The notes: generated by a model not told the origin, from the sequence alone. A stretch of 64,000 bases of DNA from Haemonchus contortus (GCA_000469685.2 LS997567.1:26280722-26344721), one strand, 5' to 3'; counted from the first letter of the stretch, positions 1 through 10,694 are shown. Numbers and translations are program-made.

Positions 1-925
1 TCGGTTGCTCCTGAGAGTTTCAACGAAGTGGCTCCTTCTTGCTATTCATTTCTCGGTTGACCCTACTCTGGAGTAAAAACTGTCCGTGCAGAAATGCGAC
101 CTTCATCAACGTAACCTTCTATTAGTTCTAGCACAAATTGGTCAGCGATTGGGGGGGGGGGGGGGAGGTTCGTGTCTTGACGGATCTTTGCCTGCATAGA
201 TTTTTATTCCGACTGTACAGCCACCCCTAGCACATAACTTGAACGATTTGATTCCATATCTGTGCCATTTAGCAGGCATATACTGCCTAAAAACGGTTCT
301 CTCTCGGAATGGAACAAGAGATCCATCAACACACACCTCTCGGCCGCTGTCTCGTTGAACACTTGCACGAATCGCTTGACTTCGTACAACCGATCGCCGC
401 CGAAATTCTCATTGTCTGCCAAATGGAGGTACTCACTTTAGCCCCTCAAATCTGTTTCTAGCCATAATTTTGGAAGCAACGGCATGACTACCAAAGCCTG
501 GTAGCGAACTCCAATAATCTCGTAAATACCACAACTTGACCAATCCTATTTGCGGACATATTCATACAAATTTTCTCATTTATTCAGAGTCGGTTTTTTT
601 CTCCGCTGTGAGTTCCATAACGGTTGGTCTCCTTGTCGATCCGATCCAAGATCTCATCATTCAAAAACAGTTCGAAAAAAACTTATCGGTTCTTGGCAAC
701 TGAGAACTTCATCCTTTGAGCAGCAGGAACCGCTAATAATCCGAGGATCATGAGGTGAAATATCACTGCTCCACGACGAAGTACTTTTATTATCAGAATC
801 CTCTCCTGATTCGCTTCCCCACCGAATGCGATTAGTAGTGCGTCAAAATCCAATGTGTCTTCAGCATCGTTATCGACTCCAGCCATTTTACAAGTGTTGC
901 TTTCGAAATGTTCCTTTTCGTAGGG
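1..925 (-). pseudogene. Decayed piggyBac-type transposase
   Basis: Minus-strand translation gives piggyBac (DDE_Tnp_1_7) blocks in order but in different frames. An N-terminal acidic stretch starts near 895. Around 640-700 there is a block reading FFELFLNDEILDRI then TNRYG, like the N-terminal conserved region. At 204-420 there is DRLYEVKRFVQVFNE, at 142-335 VDGSLVPFRERTVFRQYMP followed by HRYGIKSFKLC, and near 60-130 LELIEGYVDEGR. The DGSLVPFR block is where the family has its second catalytic aspartate. Stops and frameshifts separate the blocks and a poly-G run lies at 151-165, so this is a dead copy. The C-terminus continues off the left edge. It matters because several TTAA-flanked MITE families lie in the same window. 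No terminal repeat was identified upstream of the start. Confidence 0.75.
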
Positions 926-1469
926 GTTAGAAAAATTTGAACTGGGCAGCACACAAGCAGGCGACTACGTGGCGCATGGCTTGTCTGCACTCTCTTAAAG
1001 AGCCAGTGTAAATTCACATATTCCAGGTTTCACTAATAAGAAGCAATTTGTCTAACTACCCCCAGTTCTCCCTTTCTACAGCCCTCTAGGCCTCTAGGGA
1101 GCAATTTCCTACCTTTGTTTTGCAAGTGAATCAAAACAGTTTTCGCCCCACTAAGAGAAAGGGAGAAACAAGCAGGGCACCCCCCTGTCCACTACCCTTT
1201 TCATTTACCAACATAATAAACTTCTGATGTTGCCTGTCAGCTTTGGTTTCGCATCTTTCATAGTCCACGATTTTGCGAGCGACCAGTCGCTCGACAGGTC
1301 ACGCCACCGGCCGCTCGATCGGTCGAGGAGGCCGCGCTAGTTATGGGCGACGCCGAGGACGGTCCCGAGCAGATCGCGCGACTAGTCGTGGACTATGAAA
1401 GCACCCTTCCAAAAAGTGCACCTCGTTCCACACGGCCTAAAAATCCAAAACGCGCCTGTCGTAAATGGG
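926..1469. other. No recognised feature
   Basis: No coding or repeat signal was recognised. The GC-rich stretch at about 1260-1390 has short inverted CGACAGGTCACG-type words but no homologue elsewhere in the window. Confidence 0.4.
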
Positions 1470-1730
1470 TCAACTGATTGGCTGCTGAACTCTCTGCCAC
1501 GACAGCTTTCAGTGTAACAAAGTTGATTGCATGAATTAGGAAATTCGTCACATTTTAAAGCATGAGAAATGAAATCAAAGCAAAAAAGTAAATATGCACT
1601 ACATAAATTATGCAACGCAAAAAGCGGTGAAAGTCAAAATAGTTATAGGAAAATTCATAGGAAAGGGGAAATGAATTTATGATATTGTGAGGCGATCAAG
1701 GCGCTTGCAGGCAAATAGAGCAATACTGTA
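1470..1730 (+). repeat. Dispersed repeat D, copy 1
   Basis: This segment matches 6240-6520 in the same orientation: shared blocks include CTCTCTGCCA, TTTAAAGCATGAGAAAT and a common GGGGAAA..GAATTTAT region followed by GCAGGCAAA. The two copies differ by many substitutions, so they are old. No terminal inverted repeat or coding capacity was seen, and the family class is unknown. Confidence 0.5.
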
Positions 1731-1789
1731 AAAAAAACTGTTACTGAGTTGTTTTATTTAACTCTTCACGAGGTTTGTATACAAGCTTC

Positions 1790-2013
1790 ATTAGGCTGAC
1801 CTTTCGGCGGAGTCACCTTCTTCAGAGCCTAGAAAGATAATAACAAGTTATGACTATCCGACCAAACGTCTCCACTGCCGTACTGAAGTTCGAGACCCCC
1901 AGGGCACGCAGGTGATCAAAGATGAACCACTCACCGTAGCTTTGTGGATCCTTCGAAACCAACCAGCAATCGACGATAACAATCGACCAGCTTCAGCTGG
2001 GGTGGGTCTTCAT
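1790..2013 (-). other. 3' end of Penelope-like element
   Basis: Lies directly downstream, on the minus strand, of the GIY-YIG coding remains. It contains a conserved-looking block at about 1787-1832 that reads CTGAAGA, GGTGACTCCGCC, GAAAGG on the minus strand. Terminal regions of Penelope-like elements can carry hammerhead ribozyme motifs with CUGANGA and GAAA cores, and this block resembles such a core but has imperfect stems. The exact 3' end of the element is not defined. Confidence 0.4.
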
Positions 2014-3445
2014 TCAAAGTCTCTGTGGGAAGGCCACATTTATATAAGACCGCAGCTCTCGCGTGATTGCGAGGCATTCTTCCCGCAAAACCCTCGAGGC
2101 AAATGCCTCGAGGGTTTTACGCGCACATAATTGCGATTCCTGTGCCACAACCTCCACGTTAACTTCGAAAACGCTTCCGTTGTGCTTTTGTACTCGGTGA
2201 CTCCTTAAGGCAGTAGACTCTTTCAATCGTTTCATACCATCTATGCGCTCCTTAAAGGCACCGTCCACGATAAAAAGGTTACTGAGTTCTTCCTTTAGGA
2301 ATACTCAGCGCCCCCATGGGTGGTAGAAGGGACCCTCTCGCTTCCACAATCTCGGCGCTTAGGGCATAGTGGAAGCCCCGTTATTGCCGTAGTTCGCGTT
2401 CCCGCCTCTCGATCGGTGTCACGCTGGACGAGTGTCGAGACAATACAGACTGCTATTATTCTTTCTAGGACCCACGCACAATCAGCTAATCGCCGAGTGA
2501 TGAGGCGATGTTCTTCTCCCATTCTTTTTTTCCTCTGTTTTTCGTTTTGTTGCTGCGATCCCTTATTTAATTTCCTACTCATAGAGGCTGAAAAAGGTGA
2601 GCTACTTTTGCTGTTACTAGTTTTTTTGTTCATTTATGCTTATGAGTGAATGAATCTTGGCTTACCATTGTCTGTTATTCGCACCAGGACCCACACGCAC
2701 GCGGTGAAACGCACTGTTTAGCTCGTCCGGGCGCCCCACCTTCTTCATTTTCTTGTTTCATTCTGGTCCAGCCCCCTTTTTAACGGTTTTTCGAAGCCTT
2801 TTTTCACTTTGAAAACACCGATGCACGAGTTTCTTCACCTCAGTCGCACTAGTTTCGATCTTGTCTTCCATTTTTCATCATAATCTGGATTACCCAAATG
2901 TAAGTTAACGGTGCCTTTAATCCTCACGTGGAGTGGTTTCGCCGTTTGTCCAATATACTCATCATCACAAACACGGCAAGTAATTTTGTAGACCACCCCA
3001 GACACGTTACAATCACCTTCCCTTCCAGCTGGACAAACCACACAGTTTGAGGTTGTACATAGGCGATCGTATAGCCTGTTCCGAACCAGGCGTTTCTTCA
3101 GATTGTAGGGTGGTACGTTACCAATAGCTACCGCATTTTCCAAGCCCGATCTCTTTAGACACTTCCTAATAGTGGCGCTCACCTCATCAGAGATGAATGG
3201 TAGTACAAAAGGAATCTTCAAAGCAATCGAGGTACTACCATGTCTGAGGATCACGCCACCAGATGAAGGTCTTCGTGTAGTTGAAAAGTTGCAGTATCCA
3301 TTCATCTGAGCAATATCGCATGCCGTTTTAATCGACTCTTTTCGCTCATCTTTCCCAGTGCAAACCATCTTAACGGTGCGGAACATATTCCTAACAACCG
3401 CTCGCTTTATGTAAAAAGGATGAGCTGAGTGATAATGGACAGTAA
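2014..3445 (-). pseudogene. 5'-truncated Penelope-like GIY-YIG gene
   Basis: This is the C-terminal part of a Penelope-like retroelement polyprotein. On the minus strand it begins near 3445 with HPFYIKRAVVRNMF, continues through paired cysteines (CTTSNCVVCP) and reaches the GIY-YIG nuclease core VVYKITC..DDEYIGQT. At 2917-2920 the frame is cut by a 661 bp MITE. Coding resumes at 2255 with ERIDGMKRLKESTALRSHRV and ends near 2014. The reverse transcriptase domain is absent: the 5' end joins directly to foldback repeat B at about 3445, a 5' truncation typical of retrotransposition. The family normally pairs an RT with this nuclease for target-primed insertion. This copy cannot be active. Confidence 0.8.
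2256..2916. mobile_element. TTAA MITE family A, copy A1
   Basis: A 661 bp non-coding element flanked by TTAA (2252-2255 and 2917-2920). Its ends begin AGGCACCGTCCACGATAA and, inverted, AGGCACCGTTAAC. It sits inside the GIY-YIG frame: removing it with one TTAA rejoins the codons for VRIK and ERIDG without a shift. The interior matches copies at 17938, 18969, 25419 and 45376. A TTAA target duplication is the hallmark of piggyBac-type transposition. No transposase is encoded, so it was presumably mobilised in trans. Confidence 0.85.
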
Positions 3446-3975
3446 AGGGAGCAGTGGACTGCGCATTGAGAATAACGTGAACGGTAGCCAAAAAAGGGAG
3501 CTACATGTTGAAACATGCTGAAAAGTGCGGGGAAGTTTCATATAAGCTGTCCACGTTTGAGCCGCTGGAGCGACGGATGGTCTGGTGGATAGCGATGTGG
3601 ATATCGAGCAGGAACGGTTAGGCTGGGTTGGTGGTTCGGATCCTCGAGGCGCTGCCTTTTTTGCATTTTATACTGACATTTCCAGATTAGCTCCATATTG
3701 CACCAGGGCCTGACTGGTCATGGTCGTGACCAGGACCACCCGTAACCTCTACAAGTCGTTAGAATTTGATATGTAGAGCACTATCAACGGAGGAGCTTCC
3801 AGGCTTCTCAATCCCATAAGTCCCCCTTCCCTCCCCCCTCCCCCCCCCAACTTCCTCACGTAGTTTTTTTCATCGGTTCGGCTGTTTTTGCATCCCTAAC
3901 ATCGAGAGTTCATTCAGTTGGTAAAATGTTGGTAAATTGGTATGATATCATTTTGGTAGTCAAAATCTCGATATC
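3446..3975 (+). repeat. Foldback repeat B, copy 1
   Basis: Shares long blocks with 4530-5130 (inverted), 5140-5590, 9270-9838 and 9842-10020 (inverted). Marker words are GGTAGCCAAAAAAGGGAG, GCGGGGAAGTTTCATAT and TGGTCGTGACCAGGACCA, ending in TGGTATGATATCATT. A C-rich tract lies at 3825-3850. The function is unknown. Repeated use as head-to-head pairs suggests a foldback-type element. Confidence 0.6.
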
Positions 3976-4129
3976 ATATCTGGTTCTCGGACATTGTATG
4001 GGCATTGCACAGTCCATACTATCATTCCAATGATTTGGGCACTAATGGTTTGAATATTGTTTTAATTCGACCGAATTCCTTCAGAACTGATGAAAGGCGC
4101 ATCTAATTTCGATGACTTACTGTTTTGAC

Positions 4130-4460
4130 CCAAGCGTTGATCTCGCGCCGTTAAAGGGTTTTTGTCCACTATTCTGGTTGGTTATCTCCAATACCTTCTC
4201 TCCCCACGATCAGTATCTTCTGCAGTCACCTTGACTTCAGCACTGGCCTTCTCGATCGCGTCCTGCGAGCCCTTCATAGCAGGAGGCGGAGTTAGGGGAA
4301 CGTATGTTAGGAACGGGTATCGCCCAACCCCTTTATCTAATCATTAATCTAGTAATCTGGCGCTTGAATGATTAATTCAGGGTAGTAGCTTTTTGTGTCG
4401 AGTCCAATGCTCATGGATCCTTCAGCAAGAAGACGAGTTGAAAGGGAACCTGATTCGTTT
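4130..4460. other. No recognised feature
   Basis: Between two foldback B copies. No ORF with recognisable content; mixed AT-rich sequence. Confidence 0.3.
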
Positions 4461-4529
4461 TCTCACAGAAGTCCGCGGTTGACGCCCAGGGAAAAGTCGG
4501 AATCGGCAGCTACAATGTTATATAGTATG

Positions 4530-5590
4530 GAATGAAGAGATCCCTTTATGCTCCTGGGATTGTGAAGCCTGGAAGCTCCTCCACTGATAGTGCTCCACAC
4601 ATCAAATCCTGACGACTTATAGAGGTTATCGGCGGTCTTGGTCACGACCATGACCAGTCAGTCACTTGCTTTGGCCCTGGTGCAATATGGAGCCAATCTG
4701 GAGGTGGCAGCATAAAATGCAAAACGGCAACGCCTCGGGAATCCGAGCCATCAACCCAGTCTAGTCATCCCAACGCAAAGTCCACATCGTTCTCTACCAC
4801 ACCATCCGTCGCTGCCAGCAGCTCAACCGTGGAGAGCACATATGAAACTTCCCCGCACTTTTCAACATCTTTCAACATGTGGCTCCCTTTTTTGGCTACC
4901 GTTCACGCCATTTTCTATGCGCAGTCCACTGACGCCTTCTACTGTGCGGAGAGTCAACGCCATGAATGAAACAAACGACGCTTAGTGGGTTGAAGCGGCA
5001 ATTTCTAACAGAATCATTTTCCCTCGTTTTCTGGCATTCAGAAGGCCATTTAGCAGAAATGGTCCATAGTTCTATACTTACTGCTCATGCCCTATGCCAT
5101 GCAAAAAACCATTTTTCAAAAGCGTTACACGCCCAGAAAGACCTTCCTTGTGGGTATAGAGCTGTGGTCCATTTCCGCTAAATGACCTTCTGAATGCAAA
5201 AAAGGAGTGAAAATAATTTTGTCAGGAATTGGCGTTTTAACCTACTAAGCGTCGTTTGTTTCATCCATGGCGCCGACTGCCTGCACTGTAGAAAGCGCCA
5301 GTGGACTGCGCATAGAAAATGGCGTGAACGGTAGCCAAAAAAGGGAGCCACATGTTGAAACATGTTGAAAAGTGCGGGAAAGTTTCATATGTGCTCTCCA
5401 AAGTTGAGCTGCTGGCAGCGACGGATGGTGTTGTGGTGCATAGCGATGTGGACTTCGAGTCAGGTCGACTGGGCTGGGTCGATGGTTCGGATCTTCGAGG
5501 CGCCTACGCTTTCGCATCTTATACTGCCACTCCAGATCGGCTCCATATTGCACCAGGCTTGGGTGGCTCACTACAAAGCCCGTGCACTTT
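4530..5590. repeat. Foldback repeat B, inverted pair
   Basis: Two B copies meet head to head. The left part (4530-5135) is inverted relative to copy 1; the right part (5140-5590) is direct. Around the centre the words TGGTCCATTTC-GCTAAATG and GCGTCGTTTGTTTCAT occur on both sides in opposite orientation. The spacer between arms is only tens of bases, so single-stranded DNA could fold. The arms differ by many substitutions. Confidence 0.6.
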
Positions 5591-5599
5591 GACCTTACT

Positions 5600-6100
5600 T
5601 CTGTTTTTGTCAAATTGTAGTTGAAAAAAAGCGGAGAACTCTCAACTACATTATCATCTCCATTAATGTTACGCAAAGTTTATCAAGCGAGATAATAGCT
5701 AGGTGTAGATGATATGTTAATAAATAATACCCGTGTACGCGCCGTAAGCTGGTTGCCCCTAGTGTGAAAAGACGAGTTTATGCTGTGCTGTGACTATACC
5801 ATCAAAGGGGACCATCTCACCACAGCGGGTGATCTAAATGGCACATTAGCACAAACGGAGAGGCTCAGAAACGGTACACTGAGGTAGAGGAATAGGAGTC
5901 AGAAATCAAGATAGAGGGAGGGTACTTGATACTGATACTAAGATCCACAACCTGGCTGTCTGCATCACATTCTTCGCAAAAAAGTCACTCAAAAGGTCGC
6001 TACCGCAGGCGGGAATAGTTCATGTGCTCGTAAGAAGATCGTCCCTCGAACTGAAGGATATCACGGTATTGCCTGCCAAAGAAGTGCCCCGGCCGCACAA
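5600..6100. other. No recognised feature
   Basis: No coding or repeat homology within the window was recognised. Confidence 0.3.
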
Positions 6101-6104
6101 GGTT

Positions 6105-6246
6105 CTCCTAGCAGACGTAACCAACGAGAACTGAGATAAGGGTGAGCCAATTTGTGTCCAATTGTAATTACTTCGCACCTTCATCGCCCATCCTTCGCAC
6201 CTTCCTCGCCCAGCCACTCACCCGCCTGGGGGGTGACCTCCCTTAA
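6105..6246 (-). repeat. TTAA-terminated repeat, right end
   Basis: Ends in GGTGACCTCCC followed by TTAA at 6243-6246. It is the inverted copy of 7243-7370, which begins TTAA then GGGGGTCACC. The copies share TGGGCGAGGAAGGTGCGAAG and TAATTACAATTGGACACAAA. A short match to the same terminus also occurs at 62804-62829. This could be a third TTAA-type family; its full extent is unclear. Confidence 0.5.
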
Positions 6247-6520
6247 CTGGATGACTGGTGACCTCTCTGCCAGACAACTAGCCTTCACGTCTAACAATAT
6301 CGATTTTGTGAGTGAGAAACTACGATACATTTAAAGCATGAGAAATAAAATAAAGCAAAACAAAAAAATATGAAACGCATAAACAAAAAACAAAAGAAGG
6401 TGGAAGGTGTGGAGGCTAAAATAAACATTGGAAATATCATAAAAAAGGGGAAAAGAATTTATCGCATTGTATAAGGATTCAGCATTCATTCTCACAAGAC
6501 GCCTGTAGGCAAACTAGTTA
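6240..6520 (+). repeat. Dispersed repeat D, copy 2
   Basis: Second copy of the repeat described at 1470-1730, with an AAAC/AAAT-rich interior. It lies directly after the TTAA end at 6246. Confidence 0.5.
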
Positions 6521-6653
6521 ACAGGGTGACCTTTCACACTTTTTTTAACACCCTGTATCGCTTTGTTTGGACACCGCCAGTAGGTCATTTGAAGGCATTT
6601 GAACATGTGGATGAAAGCATCATAAATCACCTCTGTACTGTGTTTGTCATCGC

Positions 6654-7012
6654 ATGAGCACAATGTCTAACTTGTACTACTCCGAATTCGACCGCAGCGC
6701 CTTCTACGGCTTCAACTCGAGAATACCTGCTCCTGTTGCTCCTTCTTATTTTTCCGAATCCCTGTATTTAGCTCGCCCACCACAACACACCGTACCACCT
6801 CTATTTCATGTATCTACACCCCTTCTACCCCTTGCACCTCCACATTCTGTTTCCTCGAGTGCTGTAGCTTCGAATTCCTTTCATTTACCCTCAGCACCCG
6901 CAAGCAGTGTGAACTCTGTAAACCAAAACCTTACGTTTTCCGAGAGCTAGAGGCAGCTAGGGCTACTACAAATGGACACATCCAAGAACCAACATATGTT
7001 GGCGAGAGGCAG
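6654..7012 (+). CDS. Candidate coding exon, Ser/Pro-rich, function unknown
   Basis: A 98-codon ORF starts at 6654. It is rich in Ser, Pro, Ala and Tyr (for example LYYSEFDRSAFYGFNSRIP) and resembles a low-complexity region of a regulatory protein more than transposon coding. It stops at 6950, but an overlapping frame from about 6900 reads CELCKPKPYVFRELEAARAT and continues to GERQ, followed by a good donor GTAAGC at 7013. A single-base indel or a splice acceptor (TTACCCTCAG at about 6896) could join the two. I do not recognise a family. It could also be chance or an unknown transposon ORF. Confidence 0.3.
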
Positions 7013-7242
7013 GTAAGCAAAATGGGGAAGAATGTCTAGATACGTCACCGATAAGTCTACATAGTTTCAATATTATATGAAGATTTTGAATTCTTACATT
7101 GTCGTGTCCTTACCGCATATTATTTTAAAAGGTATAATAATAATACTAATATTACTATTAACAATATTAATAATAAAGAGTTCAATTCATAAAATCAATA
7201 TCAGTACACTGAGACTGCCCGAGAGGAAACTAGCCAACCAAT

Positions 7243-7370
7243 TAAGGGGGTCACCCCACAGGTGAGTGAGGGGTTGGGCGAGGAAGGTGCGAAGGATAGG
7301 CGAGGAAGGTGCGAAGTAATTACAATTGGACACAAATACCGACTCCCCTGAGATAAGAACTACCTGAAAT
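7243..7370 (+). repeat. TTAA-terminated repeat, left end
   Basis: Starts at TTAA then GGGGGTCACCCCACAGGTGA and is the inverse of 6105-6246. See that entry. Confidence 0.5.
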
Positions 7371-7429
7371 CTGCGTCATATAGGTCCTCAACGAGCAGTC
7401 CAGCAGGCTTCGAGCAACTCTATGTAATT

Positions 7430-8530
7430 AGCTTGCTGTGTGCAAGGCAAGCGCTAGAGGAGATTTGGAGTGGATCCTATGGTGGATTCGTGGTTCTGAA
7501 GCGATCAATTCTAGCGAGTTGTGAAGCGGGAACCTTCCACAAGGGCTGGCAAACGACGCGAACTCCGGAAGACGTAGCTGCTCACAAAGCAGCCGTAGCG
7601 GAGGCAAAGAACATGGAACTAGACGCCTTGTCGAGTAGCTCACAGTCAAGAAGGGAGCAAACTCGTCTTCCGATCGCCTAAAATCCGGAAGAGTCGAATA
7701 CGTCGGGTTTTGAGGGCTGTATAGAACTGCGACGGTGAAATCCAGTGGAAGCCTAATGAGGTCAAACGCGGATGGGAAGAAAACTTTTATATGCTCCTTG
7801 GCAAAATGTAAGGCTTAGATGAGGTACCATTTGTGGCATGGATGGTGCCTGGGAAACGCGGGATCAGGTGGCTCACCGGTTTATGAGCATTGTGACTACT
7901 GAGAAAAGAATGTCAGGTGCGTGAAGAAGCAGTACCATCGTTCCCATTATTAATCAGAAAGGAGAGGCAATGGATTGCAGGTTGACAGCCTACACGATGA
8001 AACTACAAGAGCTGCTGTAATAGTTGAGTCAAGATGAGGAGACTGGTACCGATCTCAGCAATAGTTCTCCATGGCCCCAAAGGAAATGAAAAATTACCGC
8101 AGAAAGCTTAGATCTTATTACTTAGCCTTTCTCGATTTGGAAAAGCGTTGAACTGCCTTCCACGACTAGTCTCCTGGAGAGCGCGCTGAGATACAGAGCC
8201 ACTTTGAATTCCCGATCTCCATAGCCGAGGGCAGGTGCGATTGAGCCGGGAAAATAATACGCACCCTCATGGCTTAGCATAGTTAGGAATGCTTGGTTGG
8301 ACCACTGAGGACCATCCTCTATGCCAGGTCAAGTTACGGAAGTTGCATAAGACTTAGAGAAGTGCGAAGAGTCAGTCGTAGAGTTCTTGGCCAAGGTATC
8401 GAAAGTATATTGGAAATCCGGTTTCTGAGTAGTAACTGGCCGCTGACAGTAGCGTGGACAAGGCTATGAAGGTCTGAGTAAATGCGGAATGGATGAAATG
8501 TTAGGGGTTCAGTTGTGAAACGAAGAGAGT
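7430..8530 (+). pseudogene. Decayed RTE-type retrotransposon coding region
   Basis: A fragment at 7433-7680 reads GWQTTRTPEDVAAHKAAVAEAKNMELD when taken in two pieces. This resembles the linker before the reverse transcriptase of RTE elements of the RTE-1 type. Further on, near 8130-8200, the sequence encodes a broken version of the RT motif LDLEKAFDRLPR, then VSWRALR. Stops and shifts occur throughout. It is a different RTE lineage from the copies at 12.9-16.4 kb and 20.9-26.3 kb, judging from the linker sequence. Confidence 0.6.
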
Positions 8531-9080
8531 CCCTCCGTGTCTGACGGTCTTACAAGACCCTCAAAGCAGACGTGTACAGAGCGTTTCATTATTATAAGGC
8601 CCCTTTGCCTTTTCAGGAGAAGCAATCATTTAGGATTTTTTAGCATCATGAACGGTTCCCCCAGCACGAATAACCTAGGCATCCGTTCTTTTAGCAGCAG
8701 CTGCATTTCTCTGAACTTTTTAAGAACAGTTTATCGGTTTTTGCACTGTTTCATAATTATAAGGTCACCCCGACAAAGTGAACAATTACTCATGGAGGAG
8801 AAGAAATTTCGACTTTCAAGATACTTATAAAGGTAAGCTTGTGCAGCGAATGCATCTCTAAACCTGACTGTTAACATGGTTCGTTGTCGTCTGCTTTCCT
8901 CTTATGAGAAGACTTAAGTTCGTGCTCTTCATAGAGCTGGGCTAGTAAACGAGATATCTTCAGGTAAACAGGGAGATCCCTCTACTCCATCCAAAGTTTT
9001 ATGAAGAGCCTCGATGTCCCTAGATGTAACACCAGCTGTGGACGCCCACACAAGGTTACTGCCCGTGACGATCGGAAGAT
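8531..9080. other. No recognised feature
   Basis: AT-rich with a short internal repetition of TTTCATTATTATAAGG (about 8585) and TTTCATAATTATAAGG (about 8750). No coding assignment. Confidence 0.3.
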
Positions 9081-9084
9081 TCTG

Positions 9085-10246
9085 ACAAGGAAGGTCTTTC
9101 AGGGCATAGGACGCTTTTTGAAAATAGTTTTTTGCATGGTATAGGGGCATAATCACAGAGTATAGAACTATGGTCCATTTCTGCTAAATGACCCTCTGAA
9201 TGCCAAAAGGGATGAAAATGATTTCGTCAGAAACTGCCGTTTTCACTCACTAAGCGACGTTTGTTTTATTCACGGCGTTGACCGTCCGCACAGTAGAAGG
9301 CGCCGGCGGACTGCGCATTGAAAAGAACGTGAGCGGTAGCCAGAAAAGGGAGCCACCAGTTGAGACATGTTAAAAAGTGCGGGGAAGTTTCATATGTGCT
9401 CTCCACGGTTGAGCTGCTGGCAGCGACCGATGGTGTAGTGGGAAGCGATGTGGACTTCAAGTTTGGACGACTATGCTGGGTTGATGGTTCGGATTCCTGA
9501 GGCTATGCCGTTTTTGCATTTTATGCTGCCACCTCCAGATTGGCTCCATATTGCACCAGAGCAAAGCAAGTGCTTGACTGGCCATGGTCGTGACCAGGAC
9601 CAGCGATAACCTCTACAGGTCGTTAGAATTTTATGTGTTTAGCACTATCAGTGAAGGAGCTTCCAGGCTTCACACTCCCATGGGTCCCCCCTTCCCCCTC
9701 CCTCCCCCCGCAACCCCCCTCAACTTCCTCACGTAGTTTTTTTCATCAGTCCGACTGTTTTTGCATCCCTCATATCGAGAGTCCATTCAATTGGCGAAAT
9801 GATGGTTAACTGGTATGATATCATTCTGGTAGTCAAAAAACTCGGTGATCCGAACCACCAACCCAGCCTAGTCGTCCCGAATCGAAGTCCACATCGCTAT
9901 CCACCACACCATCCGTCGCTGCTAGCAGCTCAACCGTGAAGAGCACATATGAAACTTCCCCGCCCTTATCAAGATGTCTCAACTTGTGGCTCCCTTTTTT
10001 GGCTACCGTTCGCATTATTTTCAATGCGCAGTCCACCGGCGCCTTCTACTGTGCGGACGGTCAACGCCGTGAATAAAACAAACGTCGCTTAGTGGGTGAA
10101 AACGGCAGTTTCTGACGAAATCATTTTCATCCCTTTTGGCATTCAGAGGGTCATTTAGCGGAAAAGGACAATAGTTCTATACTCAGTGAGCCCCCATACC
10201 ATGCAAAAAACCATTTCCAAAAGCGTCCCACGCTCTGGAAGACCTT
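9085..10246. repeat. Foldback repeat B, complete inverted pair
   Basis: The left arm (9085-9838) carries the block with AAGGTCTTTC and GTATAGAACTATGGTCC, then the B core from 9270. The right arm (9842-10246) carries a shortened core and the same outer block inverted, ending near GGAAGACCTT. The outer blocks of about 190 bp face each other, so the unit behaves as a foldback element of about 1.16 kb with a poly-C tract inside at 9690-9715. No transposase is present. The adjacent unique DNA to the right contains an hpk-1 exon. Confidence 0.6.
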
Positions 10247-10609
10247 ACCTTTTAGCACTTCTTGACCATTACGATACAATCCCCCTCATCACTTTACAAC
10301 TACATAGCTGTTATAAACGCAACGCATAAACGCATGTCACCCATCGACATTACTTCATCATTATTCTTTTGTTTATTGCAGTCAGATTCAGGTCGAAAAA
10401 TGTGAAGCGCACCATTTTGCCTTACTTATGGATGATCAAATGTGTTCACTAGAGCACCCGTTACAAGCGATGCGATGAATGCTGACTAGAAGTGTGCTTG
10501 TTAAGACATCAACATACAGCTGAAACGCGGGAGAAATTCACCGGTATTCCCTGTTTACCTAAAAACACATCTTTATTAGATAGAAGGTCCTTTGAGTAAA
10601 AAAGTGTAC

Positions 10610-10694
10610 CTTCATTTCCTTAAAAAACCTATGCAATTTTGCAGCCTTTTCGAGCATTTCCGTAGGAGGCAGTCCCTGTGTTTGAACAATGAAC
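10610..10694 (-). CDS. hpk-1: hpk-1 exon, kinase C-lobe (start of last third)
   Basis: On the minus strand, TTTTTTGCAG precedes a single base that completes an Arg codon (AG|G) from the exon at 41111-41239. Then 28 codons follow: FIVQTQGLPPTEMLEKAAKL, then HRFFKEMK, ending at donor GTACAC. HIPK kinases have IxQTQGLP directly after DQIR, and the phase (1 base + 84) fits exactly. The intron upstream would be 30,416 bp (10695-41110), holding the giant simple repeat and several transposons. The next coding exon was not found to the left; it may be off the window. Confidence 0.88.

Noticed and set aside
683..952. Membrane transporter N-terminus (hydrophobic run IFHLMILGLLAVPAAQ)
   Set aside because: Neighbouring frames on the same strand give piggyBac blocks in the right order, so this is better explained as part of that relic.
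2320..2649. 109-codon ORF with a hydrophobic C-terminus
   Set aside because: It lies wholly inside MITE A1, and the matching segment in A5 (45442) encodes a different, broken frame.
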